A stretch of 6,004 nucleotides of DNA from contig CAIVAH010000128.1 in the NCBI GenBank assembly GCA_903903765.1, positions 1 through 6,004 of the forward strand. Reading direction: 5' to 3'. Each line of letters starts with the position of its first letter. The first letter of the stretch is position 1. The notes beneath the pieces are model-generated. The model had not been told where the DNA came from. It did not search any database and saw only the letters and a program-made list of their open reading frames with translations. The position numbers and the translations under genes were made by a program. The DNA comes from an uncultured Methylococcaceae bacterium. GTDB taxonomy: Bacteria; Pseudomonadota; Gammaproteobacteria; Methylococcales; Methylomonadaceae. Shown piece by piece: positions 4,669 through 6,004 of the stretch.

Positions 4669-6004
4669 ATGCGTATGGATAAATTAACCAGCAAGTTTCA
4701 AGCAGCCTTAGCGGATGCACAAAGTCTGGCTTTAGGAAAAGATCATCAATTTATAGAGCCTGTCCATCTAATGACAGCATTATTAGAACAAGAGGGTGGT
4801 AGCATCAGACCTTTATTGGCGCAAATAGGTATTAATACCCAATTGTTGCGTACTGAATTAAATACCGAGTTAAACCGTATTGCAACCGTAACTGGTTCTG
4901 GTGGGGATGTACAAATCTCTAATGAATCAGCAAGATTATTAAATCTAACTGATAAATTAGCGCAAAAGCGTAATGATAAATTCATCTCTAGTGAGTTGTT
5001 TTTGTTAGCGGCGTGTGAAGAGAAAGGTTATTTAAGTCAATTATTTAAAAAATTAGGTTTGACAACCAAGGTGGCAGAAGTGGCAATTGATAAAATGCGT
5101 GGTGGTGAAGCAGTTGAAGATGCGAATGCAGAGGATCAACGTCAAGCCTTAAATAAATACACAATTAATTTAACAGAGCGAGCTGAACAAGGTAAGTTGG
5201 ATCCGGTGATTGGTCGTGACGATGAAATTCGTCGTACTATTCAAGTGTTACAACGACGCACCAAAAATAATCCGGTATTAATTGGTGAGCCTGGCGTCGG
5301 TAAAACCGCAATTGTAGAAGGTTTGGCGCAACGTATTGTAAATGGTGAAGTACCAGAAGGTATTAAAGGCAAACAGGTGTTATCTTTGGATATGGCGGCC
5401 TTAATTGCAGGTGCTAAATTTCGAGGTGAATTTGAAGAGCGTCTTAAAGCTGTTTTAAATGATTTAGCAAAACAAGAAGGCCAAGTTATTCTATTTATTG
5501 ATGAACTACATACCATGGTCGGTGCAGGTAAAGCTGATGGCGCTATGGATGCGGGTAATATGTTAAAACCTGCTTTAGCACGTGGCGAATTACATTGTGT
5601 GGGTGCAACTACTTTAGATGAATATCGTAAATATGTAGAAAAAGACGCCGCACTTGAACGTCGCTTTCAAAAGGTGATGGTAGATGAGCCTTCTGTTGAA
5701 GATACTATTGCCATCTTACGTGGTTTAAAAGAAAAATATGAAGTGCATCATGGCGTAGAGATTACCGATCCTGCGATTGTAGCAGCTGCAGCATTATCTT
5801 ATCGTTATATTGCTGATAGACAATTGCCTGATAAAGCGATTGATTTAATTGATGAAGCCGGCAGTCGAATTCGAATGGAAATTGATTCAAAACCCGAAGT
5901 GATGGATAAATTGCATCGTCGCTTAATTCAACTGAAAATCGAACAAGTTGCGCTCAAAAAAGAAAAAGATGCCGCGTCGAAAAAACGTCTGCAAATTTTG
6001 GAAC
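4669..6004 (+). CDS. clpB: ATP-dependent disaggregase ClpB, N-terminal half (3' end outside window)
   Basis: The frame runs from ATG 4669 to the window end, giving 445 complete codons of a protein that is about 860 residues long in the family. ClpB is a cytoplasmic hexameric AAA+ chaperone that, with DnaK, pulls apart heat-aggregated proteins. Visible are the Clp N-domain (about 1-145, opening [11 protein letters not shown] as in E. coli) and the first nucleotide-binding domain with Walker A G-E-P-G-V-G-K-T at 206-213. The pore loop K-F-R-G-E is at 250-254, Walker B V-I-L-F-I-D-E at 273-279 (catalytic Glu279), and the arginine fingers Arg331-Arg332 lie in L-E-R-R-F. The start of the coiled-coil middle domain follows from about 408. 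Numbering is the same as E. coli through these motifs. GTAGG 7 nt upstream supports ATG 4669 over the in-frame ATG 4675. A sigma-32 promoter precedes it. The second ATPase domain is not visible. Confidence 0.98.
   Translation, partial: MRMDKLTSKFQAALADAQSLALGKDHQFIEPVHLMTALLEQEGGSIRPLLAQIGINTQLLRTELNTELNRIATVTGSGGDVQISNESARLLNLTDKLAQKRNDKFISSELFLLAACEEKGYLSQLFKKLGLTTKVAEVAIDKMRGGEAVEDANAEDQRQALNKYTINLTERAEQGKLDPVIGRDDEIRRTIQVLQRRTKNNPVLIGEPGVGKTAIVEGLAQRIVNGEVPEGIKGKQVLSLDMAALIAGAKFRGEFEERLKAVLNDLAKQEGQVILFIDELHTMVGAGKADGAMDAGNMLKPALARGELHCVGATTLDEYRKYVEKDAALERRFQKVMVDEPSVEDTIAILRGLKEKYEVHHGVEITDPAIVAAAALSYRYIADRQLPDKAIDLIDEAGSRIRMEIDSKPEVMDKLHRRLIQLKIEQVALKKEKDAASKKRLQILE

Noticed and set aside
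4746..4985. 79-codon open frame on the - strand
   Set aside because: It lies wholly inside clpB, antisense to the N-domain, with no ribosome site or recognisable protein features; it is a shadow of clpB codon use.
5241..5516. 91-codon open frame on the - strand
   Set aside because: It is antisense to the first ATPase domain of clpB, which is strongly conserved, and its translation resembles no protein family I recognise.

Overview
The window is AT-rich (roughly 40% G+C by eye) and densely coded. Every recognisable gene lies on the + strand. The gene set points to a gammaproteobacterium: a type IV pilus minor-pilin cluster of the PilV/PilW/PilX/PilE kind, a XerD very close to the E. coli protein, an LpxA-type acyltransferase (so an outer membrane with lipid A-like lipids), and a ClpB nearly colinear with E. 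coli ClpB. The order or genus cannot be fixed from the sequence; a methanotroph-like or sulfur-oxidiser-like low-G+C lineage is only a guess.

Positions 1-2044 hold the 3' part of a minor-pilin operon: the end of pilV (5' end outside the window), then pilW, pilX and a pilE-type pilin. Gaps are 5 nt, 0 nt and an overlap. These proteins build or prime the tip of the type IV pilus. Two points stand out. pilX runs straight into the pilin gene with no pilY1 between them. The pilin's prepilin motif (K-A-F-S-L-I-E) starts upstream of any ATG, GTG or TTG in its frame, so its start must be unconventional or its 5' end is damaged.

Positions 2045-2158 are a short spacer. Positions 2159-4319 form a tight three-gene unit: ogt (O6-alkylguanine repair) overlaps xerD (site-specific recombinase for chromosome dimer resolution) by 4 nt, and xerD is 5 nt from an lpxA-like acyltransferase gene. 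The three have no obvious common pathway. The lpxA-like gene keeps the catalytic histidine but differs at several substrate-contact positions, and it lies outside the usual lpxD-fabZ-lpxA-lpxB cluster.

Positions 4320-4668 are non-coding. They contain a 45-bp palindromic repeat with a core of the widely dispersed GTTCGACAAGCTCACC type, several AT-rich inverted repeats, and next to clpB a good heat-shock sigma-32 promoter. A short imperfect hairpin in the predicted 5' leader occludes the clpB Shine-Dalgarno sequence and is a candidate RNA thermometer. Positions 4669-6004 are the first 445 codons of clpB, cut by the window edge.

Most of the window is ordinary housekeeping content. The best leads are the clpB promoter plus SD-masking hairpin, the pilin start, the missing pilY1, and the divergent lpxA-like gene.
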